Source: Burkholderia sp. 9120
GTDB taxonomy: Bacteria > Pseudomonadota > Gammaproteobacteria > Burkholderiales > Burkholderiaceae
Length of the DNA stretch: 64,000 nt
Direction of reading: 5' to 3'
NCBI RefSeq assembly: GCF_000745015.1
Contig: NZ_JQNA01000001.1
Location: forward strand, 1,302,001 to 1,366,000
The translations under genes and the position numbers were made by a program. Every line of letters begins with the position of its first letter. Within the stretch, counting starts at the first letter, position 1. Of the stretch, positions 1-9,048 are shown in pieces. Below the pieces are notes generated by a model. It saw only the letters and a program-made list of their open reading frames with translations, had not been told where the DNA came from and ran no database searches.

Positions 1-110
1 TGGGGCCCGTACGCGAGCACCGCCTCGCGCGGCGCCGACGTGAACCACGAAATCCGGCCCGCGCACTCGATGCCGACCTGACGTCCCTTCCAGTACACAG
101 CGTTTTCCAT
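1..110 (-). CDS. Unknown protein, N-terminal 36 residues only
   Basis: The gene runs off the left edge of the window. The start is ATG at 108-110 on the minus strand, preceded by a strong AAGGAG about 8 bases upstream. The visible N-terminus begins MENAVYWKGRQVGIECAG and is neither a signal peptide nor a membrane segment. I do not recognise the family from this fragment. Confidence 0.6.
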   Translation of the reverse strand, partial: MENAVYWKGRQVGIECAGRISWFTSAPREAVLAYGP

Positions 111-484
111 GGCGGACTCCTTGTGAGGTAAAGCAGCCATCTTCCGCGCTCGCCTGGCCGCGTCCGTTCGCGACCGCACGCGAGAGCGCTATCCATTCGA
201 TTCATTCGATCCATGATAGGCGGCGCGCCCGCCCATGCGCCGGGTTGTCATCCGGTGACGCCATTCTGGCGCAAAAACATGACCGCACCGCCGCCCGGAA
301 CGGCGGCGTGAATTTCTGCTTTCCGGCGGGTATCGTCTACGCTGTCAGTCGTCGCGGCGCCGGCAACGTTGCCGTGCCGTGATAACTCAAACGGAATCCA
401 CTCATCGCCGGGCACAGTCCGTGCGGCCACATCCGCGTTCAACGCCCGTAACCGGGCTGCCGCCCCAACCCGCTATTCATCCCC

Positions 485-3169
485 ATGGACGCCATCCGCA
501 AACCGCCCCGCTCGACAGCGACACGCTCCGATACTCCCGCGTTCACCGGCTTCGTCCGGGTGCGCGGCGCACGCGAACACAACCTGAAGAACATCGACGT
601 CGACATTCCGCGCGATGCGCTCGTCGTGTTCACCGGCGTATCGGGCTCGGGCAAATCGTCGCTCGCCTTCGGCACGTTGTACGCCGAGGCGCAGCGGCGT
701 TACTTCGAATCGGTCGCCCCGTATGCGCGGCGGCTGATCGACCAGGTCGGCGTACCCGAAGTGGACGCGATCGAAGGGCTGCCGCCCGCGGTCGCTTTGC
801 AGCAACAGCGCGGCACGCCGAGCGCGCGTTCGTCGGTGGGCAGCGTGACCACCTTGTCGAGCCTCGTGCGCATGCTGTACTCGCGCACCGGCGACTATCC
901 GCCGAAGCAGCCGATGCTGTTCGCCGAAGACTTCTCGCCGAACACGGTGCAAGGCGCCTGCCCAACCTGCCACGGACTCGGGCGCGTGTACGAGGTCACC
1001 GAGAAGTCGATGGTGCCGGACGACTCGCTGACCATCCGCGAGCGCGCGATCGCCGCGTGGCCGCCGGCGTGGCACGGACAGAATCTGCGCGACATTCTGG
1101 TGACGCTCGGCTACGACGTCGACACGCCCTGGCGCGATCTGCCGAAGCAGGACCGCGACTGGATTCTGTTCACCGACGAGCAACCGACGGCGCCCGTCTA
1201 CGCCGGTCTCACGCCGAAGGAAACCCGCGCCGCGCTCAAACGCAAGGACGAGCCGAGCTACCAGGGCACGTTCACGGGCGCGCGCCGCTACGTGCTGCAC
1301 ACCTTCGCGAGCACCCAAAGCGCGCTGATGAAAAAACGCGTGTCGCAGTACATGATCGGTAGCGTGTGTCCGGCCTGCCATGGCAAGCGGCTCAAAAAGG
1401 AAGCGCTCTCGGTGAAGTTCGCCGGGCTCGATATCGGCGAGTTTTCGCAGTTGCCGCTGGCGGGGCTGGCCGCGCTGCTTCGGCCGATCGCTCGCGGCGA
1501 ATGGCCGGAGTCCGGTGCGGCTCAGAGCGCGGCAAAAAACAAAGGCGCCGTACTGAGCGAGAACGCGATGCGCGACGCCATCGACAAAAGAGTTGCCGCC
1601 GGCGGCTCGGCGCACAAAACTTCCCGCGACGTGCGGCGCACGCCGAACCTGTCCGAAGAAAAACGCGTCGCCGCGCAGCGCATTGCCGCCGAACTGCTGG
1701 AGCGGCTGACTACGCTGATCGATCTGGGACTCGGTTACCTCGCGCTGGAGCGCAGCACGCCGACGCTGTCCTCCGGTGAGCTGCAACGCTTGCGGCTGGC
1801 GACGCAGTTGTCGTCGCAACTATTCGGCGTGGTGTATGTGCTCGACGAACCCTCGGCCGGCCTGCATCCCGCCGACGGCGAAGCGCTCTTCACCGCGCTG
1901 CAATCGCTGAAGGCGGCGGGCAATTCGCTGTTCGTCGTCGAACATGATCTGCAGATGATGCGGCGCGCCGACTGGTTGGTCGACGTCGGCCCCGCAGCCG
2001 GTGAAGCCGGCGGCCATGTGGTCTATAGCGGACCGCCCGCCGGGCTCGAGAAGATCGAGGCCTCGCAGACGCGCCGGCATCTGTTCGCGCCGCCCTCGCC
2101 CGTCGCTCGCACGCCACGCGAGACCGCGGGCTGGCTGAAGCTCGCCGGCATCACGCGCAACAATCTCCGTGGCCTGAACGTCGCGTTTCCGCTTGGCTGC
2201 CTGACGGCCGTCACGGGCGTGTCGGGTTCCGGCAAATCGAGCCTGGTGAGTCAGGCGCTGCCCGAACTCGTCGCGAGTCATCTCGGGCGAATCATCGAAA
2301 GCGCGGACGACGACGAACTCGACCCCTTGCTCGCCGATGCCACGCTACCGACCGGCGGCCATATCGCCGCCGGCATGGACGCGTTGCGGCGGCTGGTGCG
2401 CGTCGATCAGAAACCGATCGGCCGCACGCCGCGCTCGAACCTCGCCACTTATACGGGTCTGTTCGACCACGTGCGCAAGCTGTTCGCCGACACGCCGTTA
2501 GCGCGCAAACGCCGCTACAACGCGGGCCGCTTCTCGTTCAACGTCGCCCAGGGCCGTTGCCCGACCTGCGAAGGCGAAGGCTTCGTCAGCGTCGAGTTGC
2601 TGTTTCTGCCGAGCGTCTACGCGCCCTGCTCGACCTGCCACGGCACGCGCTACAACCCGCCGACACTGGAAGTAACCTGGCGCGACAAAAACATCGCCGA
2701 GGTGCTGGACCTGACCGTCGACGCCGCCTGCACCTTCTTTGCCGACGAACCCGGCGTGATGCGCGCGTTAAGTGTGCTGCGCGACATCGGACTCGGCTAT
2801 TTGCGGCTCGGACAACCCGCCACCGAACTGTCAGGCGGCGAAGCCCAGCGCATCAAACTCGCCACCGAACTGCAACGCACGCAGCGCGGCGACACGCTGT
2901 ACATCCTCGACGAGCCGACCACCGGCCTGCATCCCGCCGACGTCGATCGGCTGATGATTCAGTTGCAGGGACTCGTCGACGCCGGTAACACCGTCGTGGT
3001 CGTCGAACACGATATGCGGGTGGCCGCGCAAAGCGATTGGGTGATCGACGTCGGGCCCGGCGCGGGCGACGCCGGCGGCACGATCGTCGCGAGCGGCACG
3101 CCGTCTGAAATCGCGCGCGCGAAGGATAGCCGCACGGCCGTTTATCTGCGGCCACTGCTGGCGGCGTGA
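485..3169 (+). CDS. UvrA-like ABC ATPase (class II, UvrA2 type)
   Basis: 894 residues with two ABC halves: Walker [10 protein letters not shown] near residues 51 and 577, signature motifs LSSGELQRL (~425) and LSGGEAQRI (~783), and Walker [12 protein letters not shown] and [11 protein letters not shown]. The CPTCEGEG...CSTCHG zinc module in the second half is intact. In canonical UvrA about 120 residues (the UvrB-binding domain and the first pair of zinc cysteines) separate the first ATPase core from the CPTCxGLG motif. Here they are missing, and the chain runs from SRTGDYPP almost directly into CPTCHGLG. Known UvrA2 proteins share this architecture and are linked to DNA-damage or drug tolerance rather than UvrB loading. 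It is probably not the housekeeping uvrA. The ATG start lacks a clear ribosome-binding site. Confidence 0.88.
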   Translation: MDAIRKPPRSTATRSDTPAFTGFVRVRGAREHNLKNIDVDIPRDALVVFTGVSGSGKSSLAFGTLYAEAQRRYFESVAPYARRLIDQVGVPEVDAIEGLPPAVALQQQRGTPSARSSVGSVTTLSSLVRMLYSRTGDYPPKQPMLFAEDFSPNTVQGACPTCHGLGRVYEVTEKSMVPDDSLTIRERAIAAWPPAWHGQNLRDILVTLGYDVDTPWRDLPKQDRDWILFTDEQPTAPVYAGLTPKETRAALKRKDEPSYQGTFTGARRYVLHTFASTQSALMKKRVSQYMIGSVCPACHGKRLKKEALSVKFAGLDIGEFSQLPLAGLAALLRPIARGEWPESGAAQSAAKNKGAVLSENAMRDAIDKRVAAGGSAHKTSRDVRRTPNLSEEKRVAAQRIAAELLERLTTLIDLGLGYLALERSTPTLSSGELQRLRLATQLSSQLFGVVYVLDEPSAGLHPADGEALFTALQSLKAAGNSLFVVEHDLQMMRRADWLVDVGPAAGEAGGHVVYSGPPAGLEKIEASQTRRHLFAPPSPVARTPRETAGWLKLAGITRNNLRGLNVAFPLGCLTAVTGVSGSGKSSLVSQALPELVASHLGRIIESADDDELDPLLADATLPTGGHIAAGMDALRRLVRVDQKPIGRTPRSNLATYTGLFDHVRKLFADTPLARKRRYNAGRFSFNVAQGRCPTCEGEGFVSVELLFLPSVYAPCSTCHGTRYNPPTLEVTWRDKNIAEVLDLTVDAACTFFADEPGVMRALSVLRDIGLGYLRLGQPATELSGGEAQRIKLATELQRTQRGDTLYILDEPTTGLHPADVDRLMIQLQGLVDAGNTVVVVEHDMRVAAQSDWVIDVGPGAGDAGGTIVASGTPSEIARAKDSRTAVYLRPLLAA

Positions 3170-3642
3170 CGCTTTTTTAATTTTTGCAAAAAAAACTTAA
3201 AAACGCCTGTTGGGCGTCAACGAAATCGGAGAATCAATCGTTTACGAAAAGATTAGGCGGCTGAATGAGCAGACCAACGAACCGGTAATTAACGAACGTT
3301 CGGCCTCTTAACGAGAAAAGCCTGCCGATGCGGCAGCGCACAAAAATCACCGCGGTTTGTTCATATCAACTGCGTTGAACGTGTGACGCGCGAAGCATGA
3401 GAAGCACTGCGGCGAAATGCCCGTGCGACAGGGCTGACAGGGAAATGGAGGGGAGTATCGGACTGGTTTGAACGGGCGCGGGTAAAACCGGACATCCGCA
3501 AGGCAACCGATAAATTTTATTCAAACACTCTGTTCAAATGTTGAGCTGTGCCGATAAAGCAACAAAGAACAGGTGAGCTGCATCAGCTGCTGGTGCAAAA
3601 CGGGGACCGAGGCAGATAATCGGTTTGTAAAGGAGAAAGATC
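3170..3642. other. Intergenic, AT-richer stretch without a gene
   Basis: 473 bases between the uvrA2 stop and a small gene. It opens with runs of T and A (gcttttttaatttttgcaaaaaaaa), which could end uvrA2 transcription, though no clear GC stem precedes the T run. No ORF here has a ribosome-binding site, and I see no RNA gene. Confidence 0.5.
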
Positions 3643-3792
3643 ATGGATGCCAAACCACCGAAGATTCCGACCCCGGACAAAGTTTTCAGCCCGGATCCGG
3701 AACCCGCTGGCGTCGAGTTTCTGGGTGCAGAACTGCCGGAGCACGTTCGCGCCTTTTTCGACGAACAACGAAAGTCGTGCGACTCGAAGTAA
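3643..3792 (+). CDS. Small hypothetical protein (49 aa)
   Basis: The ORF starts at ATG 3643 and has a near-perfect ribosome-binding site (AAGGAG) eight bases upstream. The product is Pro- and acid-rich, begins MDAKPPKIPTPDKVFSPDPE and ends RAFFDEQRKSCDSK. It has no signal peptide, membrane segment or recognised domain, so it is probably a soluble cytoplasmic protein. The start and ribosome-binding site, not homology, support the call. The IS element lies just downstream and does not interrupt it. Confidence 0.6.
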   Translation: MDAKPPKIPTPDKVFSPDPEPAGVEFLGAELPEHVRAFFDEQRKSCDSK

Positions 3793-3929
3793 TCAGTCGG
3801 TGGCGCGATGCAGCATCGGCGTCCGCGCATTCGGCGCGCGGCGCGGATTCGCACGCCCCTCGCGATGAGTTTTACGCTCTGCGGGTGACGCGGGTTAAAA
3901 CCGTCTGAATTCGACGCCCGGGCGCGACG

Positions 3930-3952
3930 CAATGCTCTCAACTTAAGCCCCA
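3930..3952 (+). repeat. IS left inverted repeat; 10-bp target duplication at 3920-3929
   Basis: The 23 bases match the reverse complement of 5273-5295 without mismatch. The adjacent outer ten bases GGGCGCGACG recur immediately outside the right end. Confidence 0.95.
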
Positions 3953-4097
3953 AAGTGCTTGTAAACGAGGCATTGCCCCTGTAAACTTCATCGCATAACT
4001 CACTGATAAATCAACGATATGAACTCAAATACCAGCGTCCTCGCGGCTTCTGGCTGAGTTCTCCGATTTCCTGCTCGATCCGGCGCTCGCCGATCGC

Positions 4098-5267
4098 GTG
4101 CGTCGTTCTCCCACCGCCTTTACCCGCAATCGCACACTGACCTTGCCGCGCATGGCCGCGCTGATGATGTCGGGCATGTGTGCCAGCGTGCAGACCGAAC
4201 TCGACGCGCTATTCGGCGCATTGGGTGAGCACGGCGCACGCAGCCGCGCCGTCAGTGCGCAGGCGTTCAGCAAGGCCCGACGCGGACTGTCGGCCGACCT
4301 GTTCGAACTGGCCCGCGCCCGCCTGATTTCGCTGGCTCGACCCCATATCGATTCGATGCGCTGGCACGGCCTGAGGCTGGTCGCCGCTGACGGCAGCCGC
4401 CTGCGCGTAGGCACGCGTCGCGGCCATGAACTGCGCGCTGATCACTACGCATTTGCACTGTTCCTGCCGGGAGCAGAACTGACCCTGCACGCCACGCTTC
4501 ATCCCGCTGACGGCGCCGAGCGGCAGATGCTGTTCGAAGCACTGGACGTGCTGCAGCCGCGTACCGATCTGCTGCTGCTCGATCGCGGCTACATCGGCAA
4601 CACGATGGTGGCGGCACTTGTACAACGCGAAATCCCGTTCTGCATGCGTGTCGATGCGCGTAACTGGAAATGTGTCAGCGCCTTTGCCCGCAGCGGTAAA
4701 GCCGAGCATGTGGTGACACTGGAGGCGCCTGGCGAGCAGGATGCCCGCGACTATGAACTGATGCGCAGGCCGACTACCGTACGCCTGATCCGGGACGTCA
4801 CCCCAAGCGGTCGCGTGCGTGTGCTGATGACCTCGCTGCTGGACAGCGAGCGTTACCCGGCTGCATCGTTCGGCGCGCTCTATCATCAGCGCTGGCGCGT
4901 CGAAGAAGCGTTCAAACGCCTGAAACACCGGCTGCGACTGGAAGCCGTCACGGGCCTCGATTACCTGGCATTGCAGCAGGACTTCGGCGCAAAAATCCTC
5001 GCTGACAATCTTTGCACATTGCTCAGCGAGCTTGATGCGCCGCACGATGACGGGCAAGCCAGCCGGCCTAACCGGGTGTACGCACTGGGCGCACTCAAGC
5101 CGATCCTCGGCGGGTGCCTGCTGCGTGTCCGACACTGCCTGGACCGCCTCGCCGCTGTGCTGGACGTGATCCGCCTGACCCGATGCCGGATACAGCCGTC
5201 ACGCTCTTATCCAAGACCACCCAGAAAAGCCAAGCCCCACTTCCATCTCGCGTACAAACTCGCTTGA
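4098..5267 (+). CDS. IS4-family DDE transposase, probably frameshifted at its N-terminus
   Basis: Catalytic Asp residues sit in AADGSRLRV (D98) and LLLLDRGYIG (D162). The IS4 signature Y-x2-R-x3-E-x6-K is perfect at Y262/R265/E269/K276 (YHQRWRVEEAFKRLK). The GTG at 4098 is the first usable start in this frame, but it lacks a ribosome-binding site, and about 20 typical N-terminal residues (EFSDFLLDPALADRV) are encoded in frame just upstream. An ATG at 4019 opens in another frame (MNSNTSVLAASG) and stops at once. A single-base change near 4045-4055 would join the two. The catalytic core is intact, but full-length protein may not be made. Confidence 0.9.
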   Translation: MRRSPTAFTRNRTLTLPRMAALMMSGMCASVQTELDALFGALGEHGARSRAVSAQAFSKARRGLSADLFELARARLISLARPHIDSMRWHGLRLVAADGSRLRVGTRRGHELRADHYAFALFLPGAELTLHATLHPADGAERQMLFEALDVLQPRTDLLLLDRGYIGNTMVAALVQREIPFCMRVDARNWKCVSAFARSGKAEHVVTLEAPGEQDARDYELMRRPTTVRLIRDVTPSGRVRVLMTSLLDSERYPAASFGALYHQRWRVEEAFKRLKHRLRLEAVTGLDYLALQQDFGAKILADNLCTLLSELDAPHDDGQASRPNRVYALGALKPILGGCLLRVRHCLDRLAAVLDVIRLTRCRIQPSRSYPRPPRKAKPHFHLAYKLA

Positions 5268-5272
5268 TGCAG

Positions 5273-5295
5273 TGGGGCTTAAGTTGAGAGCATTG
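5273..5295 (-). repeat. IS right inverted repeat; target duplication at 5296-5305
   Basis: Exact inverted copy of the left end. It starts six bases after the transposase stop codon, so the gene ends almost at the element boundary, as usual in compact insertion sequences. Confidence 0.95.
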
Positions 5296-5457
5296 GGGCG
5301 CGACGCCCAGCGTCCGGTTACGCTCGCCCTCAAGGTTTAATACGCGCTACGGGTTCTGTCTCACGCGCCGCTTTTCGCCGATGAATACGCCCGCAGCGCC
5401 GGGCATCGTCTATTCTTCTGGTTTTTCTTCCACGGCCGTCCGGCCATCGCCTTCTCC

Positions 5458-6054
5458 ATGAATCGTTCGTTTCGCATTGGCGCGTTCTGTGCGCTGACGT
5501 TGTTCGCCGCGCTTGCTTTCACGTCCGCTCCCGCTGTGGCGGATGGCGACGACACAGCGCTCACCAATCTGATCGCGCTGGCTTCGCAGCGCCTTGCGCT
5601 GGCGGAGCCGGTCGCGCGCTGGAAGTGGGCGAATCATCAGGCCATCACCGACACGCCGCGCGAAAACGCACTGCTCGCCGATGTCGAGAAACGCGCGGCG
5701 GCCGCCAATGTCGACCCCGCGTTCGCACATGCGTTCTTCCAGGATCAGATCGACGCGAGCAAGGACGTGCAGAACGCGCTGTTTGCCGACTGGCGCGCCA
5801 CGCAACCACCGCAAGGCCCGGCACCGGATCTCGCCACCACGACGCGGCCGCAGTTGGATCGGCTGACGCAATCGCTGGTGGCCGGGCTTGCGCGCGTGCA
5901 GCCGCTGCGCTCGGCGCCGGATTGTCCGTCGCGCGTCGCGCAAGCGCTGGCTAATTGGAAGTCGCTGACACGCTACGACTCGGCCCGCTCGGGCGCGCTG
6001 ACTCGCGCGCTGGGTCATGTGTGCGAGACGGGCGGTGTAGGCGCGACGGGTTGA
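5458..6054 (+). CDS. Exported chorismate mutase, AroQ-gamma type
   Basis: 198 residues starting with a Sec signal peptide (about 26 residues, ending SAPAVADG). An all-helical AroQ domain follows, with LIALASQRLALAEPVARWKW (start of the catalytic helix) and HAFFQDQIDASKDVQ. C-terminal Cys residues (CPSR, HVCE) could form the disulfide seen in secreted members. AroQ-gamma enzymes convert chorismate to prephenate in the periplasm or outside the cell; their physiological role is debated and sometimes tied to host interaction. It is a single gene, and the IS element sits about 160 bases upstream and may have displaced its natural promoter. Confidence 0.85.
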   Translation: MNRSFRIGAFCALTLFAALAFTSAPAVADGDDTALTNLIALASQRLALAEPVARWKWANHQAITDTPRENALLADVEKRAAAANVDPAFAHAFFQDQIDASKDVQNALFADWRATQPPQGPAPDLATTTRPQLDRLTQSLVAGLARVQPLRSAPDCPSRVAQALANWKSLTRYDSARSGALTRALGHVCETGGVGATG

Positions 6055-6102
6055 GGCTACGCGGCGTGATAAAACGCCGCCAGGCTCAACCGGCTGAATG
6101 GT

Positions 6103-7254
6103 TTAAGCGAGACTCGGCGCGGATGCGCCGCTCGTCTCGCTCAACGGCATCACGCGCAAACCGCGCGCGAGGTGACTTTGCAGGATGCGGTAGGTCGACA
6201 GTTCGAACGGCCCCGCGACGCTCGACGCGTGCAAATCCGCCGCCTGCGCGAGCGATGGCGCATGGCCCACATAGCGCCAGCGATCAACCACATGAAACGC
6301 GCGCGCCTGCGATCCTTCCTCGCGCTCCTCGAAAACAATCGGGCCTTGAAACGGCCAGGGGGCGTCCGCCGGATCGCTTTTCGTGACTCGCGGCACCCGG
6401 TTGTGACCGGGACGCAAGGTCGCAATCCACTGCGCTTCCGCCAGCATCGCGCCCAGTTCGCCACCGGTCGCGCGCCATTCGACGCGCCGTACTTGCTGCG
6501 CAAGTCGAACATCTTTCGACGACCGCTTTTCGCCGGTCAAATGCGAGCGCAAACGCTGACGCACTCGCACGCTTCGTCCGACGTACAGCGGCAAATCCTC
6601 TTCCCCATAAAACGCGTAGACGCCGCATCCGGCCGGCGCGCTGTCCAGCAGGTCCTCGGTGATGTCGCCGGCGAGCCGGTAGCGCCGCGTGGTGCGCTCG
6701 ATCTGGGTCCGCAATACGTCTAGCGGCACGAGGCCATGCAGGCGCTGCCAGAACTGCCAGATCAGATCGGCGTCGGCGAGGGCGCGGTGACGATCTGACG
6801 GCACCAGCGCGTGACGTTCGACCAATGCATCCAGCCCGTGACGCTTTTCCGCCGGAAACAACGCGCGCGACAGACGCACCGTGCACAGCACGTCCGGATC
6901 GAACGCCAGCCCGGCGCGGCGAAACTCACCGCGCAAAAAGCCGCGATCGAAACTCGCGTTATGAGCGACGAACAGTTTGCCGTTCAGACGCTCGAACAAT
7001 GCCGGCGCGATCACGTCGAAGGTCGGCGCGCCGCGCACCATCGCATTGGTGATACCGGTGAGCTGCTGGATGAAGGACGGGATCGGCTGCTGAGGGTCGA
7101 CGAGACTGCTCCAGCGCGACACGCCGGCGGGTCCGATTTCAACCACGCCGACTTCGGTAATGCGATGCTCGCTGGTCGAGCCACCGGTGGTTTCGAGGTC
7201 GACGAAAACGATCGGGCCATCCAGGGCCGGCTCCGACAAAAACTGTTCAGACAT
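6103..7254 (-). CDS. DnaQ-like 3'-5' exonuclease fused to GIY-YIG nuclease (Cho/UvrC-N type)
   Basis: 383 residues from the ATG at 7254. The N-terminal DEDDh exonuclease has IVFVDLETTGG (D19, E21), HNASFDRGFL and HRALADAD. The second half is a GIY-YIG domain (GCGVYAFYGEEDLPLYVGRS) as in UvrC and Cho, followed by a C-terminal region rich in DPADAPWPF-type motifs. Such fusions are usually annotated as DNA polymerase III epsilon-like or excinuclease Cho-like and probably act in repair, giving one protein both an incising and a trimming activity. A TTG at 7290 could extend the N-terminus by 12 residues, but the ATG fits the exonuclease start better. It is monocistronic and convergent with the chorismate mutase gene. 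Confidence 0.88.
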   Translation of the reverse strand: MSEQFLSEPALDGPIVFVDLETTGGSTSEHRITEVGVVEIGPAGVSRWSSLVDPQQPIPSFIQQLTGITNAMVRGAPTFDVIAPALFERLNGKLFVAHNASFDRGFLRGEFRRAGLAFDPDVLCTVRLSRALFPAEKRHGLDALVERHALVPSDRHRALADADLIWQFWQRLHGLVPLDVLRTQIERTTRRYRLAGDITEDLLDSAPAGCGVYAFYGEEDLPLYVGRSVRVRQRLRSHLTGEKRSSKDVRLAQQVRRVEWRATGGELGAMLAEAQWIATLRPGHNRVPRVTKSDPADAPWPFQGPIVFEEREEGSQARAFHVVDRWRYVGHAPSLAQAADLHASSVAGPFELSTYRILQSHLARGLRVMPLSETSGASAPSLA

Positions 7255-7403
7255 GGAAAGGGATACTTTGGACGCGTGACTTTGCGGCAAGTATGCACCA
7301 GTTGGCTGGTCTGTACCCGGATTGCATCGAACGATCTGGGTTGAACGGCAGCGCGGCGCGCCACATTTCCCGGCCCTTCGCGCGACCGATAAAATCCATC
7401 ACG

Positions 7404-7430
7404 ATTATATTTTTCGGATAAACGTTGCAA
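7404..7430 (-). promoter_or_regulatory. Candidate sigma-70 promoter of the exonuclease/GIY-YIG gene
   Basis: On the minus strand TTGCAA (7425-7430) is followed after 15 bases by a perfect TATAAT (7404-7409), about 150 bases before the gene. The spacer is shorter than the optimal 17 bases. Confidence 0.45.
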
Positions 7431-7541
7431 CGATCTGAAAAACGTTGTGCATTTGATTTTTTCGATCACAAACGGCCATTCGAACCGGATAGTTAATTCG
7501 ATCCAGCGCTGCGATAACGTCGAGATAACGAAACAGGCATT

Positions 7542-7570
7542 AAAAAAGCCCTCGCTTTCGTGCGAGGGCT
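7542..7570 (-). terminator. Rho-independent terminator of the cold-shock gene
   Basis: A 9-bp GC-rich stem AGCCCTCGC/GCGAGGGCT is followed on the minus strand by TTTTTT, 40 bases after the csp stop codon. Confidence 0.9.
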
Positions 7571-7610
7571 CCTTGGCGATCCACTGCGCGATACGGCCGT
7601 GCGCGGCTTC

Positions 7611-7814
7611 TTACAGCGGCTGGATATTCGCAGCCTGCTTGCCCTTCGGGCCGGCCTTGACTTCGAACGAGACGCGCTGGTTTTCCTTCAGCGACTTGAA
7701 GCCGTCCGCGCGAATCTCCGAGAAGTGCGCGAACAGATCTTCGCCACCCGAATCCGATGTGATGAAGCCAAAGCCCTTAGCATCGTTGAACCATTTGACG
7801 ATACCAGTTTCCAT
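7611..7814 (-). CDS. Cold-shock domain protein (CspA family)
   Basis: 67 residues, the usual length for a single cold-shock domain. It has RNP1 (KGFGFI) and RNP2 (DLFAHF) nucleic-acid-binding motifs and the typical opening [10 protein letters not shown]. It binds single-stranded RNA/DNA as an RNA chaperone. The gene stands alone, with a good terminator after it and a long AT-rich upstream region consistent with a long regulated 5' leader. Which csp paralogue this is, and whether it is cold-induced, cannot be told from the sequence. Confidence 0.95.
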   Translation of the reverse strand: METGIVKWFNDAKGFGFITSDSGGEDLFAHFSEIRADGFKSLKENQRVSFEVKAGPKGKQAANIQPL

Positions 7815-8254
7815 GTTCCAGTTTCCCTCGAGGATTTATAAAAATCGGGCAATGCCCTCACGCTGAATATCACTGTCAAATTATCCGCCATGGATTATTT
7901 CTGACAACCCATCTGAAATCAGATCGGTTAGTGAATTCAGCTTTGCCGTTATACGGGGGACGAAGAATCGTCGTCAAGCAAATTTTTAATATTCGTTTAG
8001 CTTGCAACACGCTATGCGTAACGCAAATTCAATCGGCAATGTTTATCGCATATCTCAGTAAATACTGAATAATTTTCACGTCATTATTACTGACTTAACG
8101 GCGCGACATGCGAAATAGCGGGAAAAATTTCTGCACGACGCCCACTTATGTAACAAATGATATTTTTAGTAAGTGTTTTTCCGAGTTGTTGCGCCGCACT
8201 CGCATCAGCATCATTGAAAATAGTAAATGTTGTGATGCAGATCAGGAGAGTGCC
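7815..8254. other. Divergent intergenic region between csp and an 87-aa gene
   Basis: 440 AT-rich bases. The minus strand should hold the csp promoter and a long leader. The plus strand holds the ribosome-binding site (CAGGAG, 8244-8249) of the downstream gene. An in-frame extension of that gene back to 8108 exists but lacks a ribosome-binding site and has different composition, so I left it non-coding. Confidence 0.5.
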
Positions 8255-8518
8255 ATGTTGTTCAATGAAATCCGCCGGTTGGTCACGTGGCTCACGCAGT
8301 CGCACGTCAAGGCAACGGACGGTCAGTCCGAAGCTCACGCGGAAATGGCAGGCTCTTCCGCCTTTCAGTTCGATACTGTGTCTCCCGCCTGGCACGGCGA
8401 TCACTGGCAGAACCTGTTGTCGTCGCCCATGGACGCGCGCCGCTATGTCATGGAAGACTGGAGCGTGCCGGTCAGCGCCGAATGGGATCTGACTGACGGC
8501 GCAGCGCCCGCACACTAA
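8255..8518 (+). CDS. Hypothetical protein (87 aa)
   Basis: The start ATG at 8255 is set by AGGAG eight bases upstream. The product begins MLFNEIRRLVTWLTQSHVKA and ends in an acidic, Trp-containing tail (MEDWSVPVSAEWDLTDG). No signal peptide, membrane segment or known domain is visible. Codon use matches the neighbours, so it looks like a real resident gene of unknown function. A hairpin follows at 8557-8576, but its U tract lies on the opposite strand. Confidence 0.55.
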   Translation: MLFNEIRRLVTWLTQSHVKATDGQSEAHAEMAGSSAFQFDTVSPAWHGDHWQNLLSSPMDARRYVMEDWSVPVSAEWDLTDGAAPAH

Positions 8519-8548
8519 CCGGCGCACGCATCCGCACGCCGACAGGCG

Positions 8549-8632
8549 AAAAAAAAGCGCGACTGGGAAGTCGCGCCGACAAAGGTTTGGAGATCTTTTT
8601 CGTCAACGAAAAAGTCTGCTTCGAAAAGCAGA
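8549..8632 (-). ncRNA. Candidate small RNA with three hairpins
   Basis: Read on the minus strand, the transcript would open with TCTGCTT-TTCG-AAGCAGA (8632-8615, UUCG tetraloop). It continues directly into CTTTTTCG-TTGA-CGAAAAAG (8614-8595), then an unpaired ATCTCCAAACCTTTGTCG containing a CUCC anti-Shine-Dalgarno motif. It ends in GCGCGACT-TCCC-AGTCGCGC followed by eight U (8576-8549). A TATACT -10 box at 8644-8639 places the transcription start at the first hairpin. No protein gene precedes it on this strand, so the terminator is otherwise unexplained. Size is about 84 nt. The single-stranded CUCC suggests base-pairing with translation start sites; Hfq use is inference from the 3' U tract. 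Confidence 0.6.
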
Positions 8633-8638
8633 GATTTC

Positions 8639-8644
8639 AGTATA
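8639..8644 (-). promoter_or_regulatory. -10 box (TATACT) of the candidate sRNA
   Basis: It lies seven bases upstream of the first hairpin on the minus strand. No convincing TTGACA-like -35 box lies at 16-18 bases, so an activator or alternative sigma factor may be involved. Confidence 0.45.
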
Positions 8645-9048
8645 GCGGTTGAGAAGACGCCGATTATTTACACAATCAACAATCATCTATTTCATTCTCA
8701 ACAACAATCCTTTTTTACGAATTATCTCGTTGTTTTTTTGCATCGGTTACTGTCGCAAATGAGCAACGACAATCGCTTCGAACCGCTTTCCCCATTCCGC
8801 GAATAGCGCCGACAGCCTTTATCTATAAGGCTCGCGCGGCATTCACACATCGTTTCCAATTGCGTAATACTTTATTGCGCAATTCGGAATGTCCATGTCG
8901 CAAGCCGTCTCTCTACACTTTGCGTAACCGGAAACCAGCGCGTTTTTTATCGCGCGCATCTCACACGGATCACGCCTCTCGCAGCGGCCGCGTGAAGGTC
9001 TCCCTAAAGCCTGGGTTCAATGCCCACTCTCGCTCTCGGAGTTACAAA
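8645..9048. other. Upstream region of the porin gene
   Basis: 404 bases, AT-rich in the first half with several T runs. The last 190 bases precede the porin start. An in-frame extension of the porin to 8860 exists, but it would bury the signal peptide and lacks a ribosome-binding site. A long 5' untranslated leader is more likely, as is common for regulated porins. Confidence 0.5.

Larger units (their letters stand above)
3930..5295 (+). mobile_element. Complete IS4-family insertion sequence, 1366 bp
   Basis: Perfect 23-bp terminal inverted repeats (CAATGCTCTCAACTTAAGCC plus CCA) bound the element at 3930-3952 and 5273-5295. It is flanked on both sides by the direct repeat GGGCGCGACG (3920-3929 and 5296-5305), a 10-bp target duplication in the size range of IS4-family groups. 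It carries one DDE transposase gene. Intact ends and an exact duplication imply a fairly recent insertion in the space between the 49-aa gene and the chorismate mutase gene. Confidence 0.93.

Noticed and set aside
379..1819. Long open frames on both strands over uvrA2
   Set aside because: They are shadows caused by high GC; only the 485-3169 frame shows family motifs.
8860..9048. N-terminal extension of the porin to 8860
   Set aside because: It would place 63 residues before a textbook signal peptide and lacks a ribosome-binding site.
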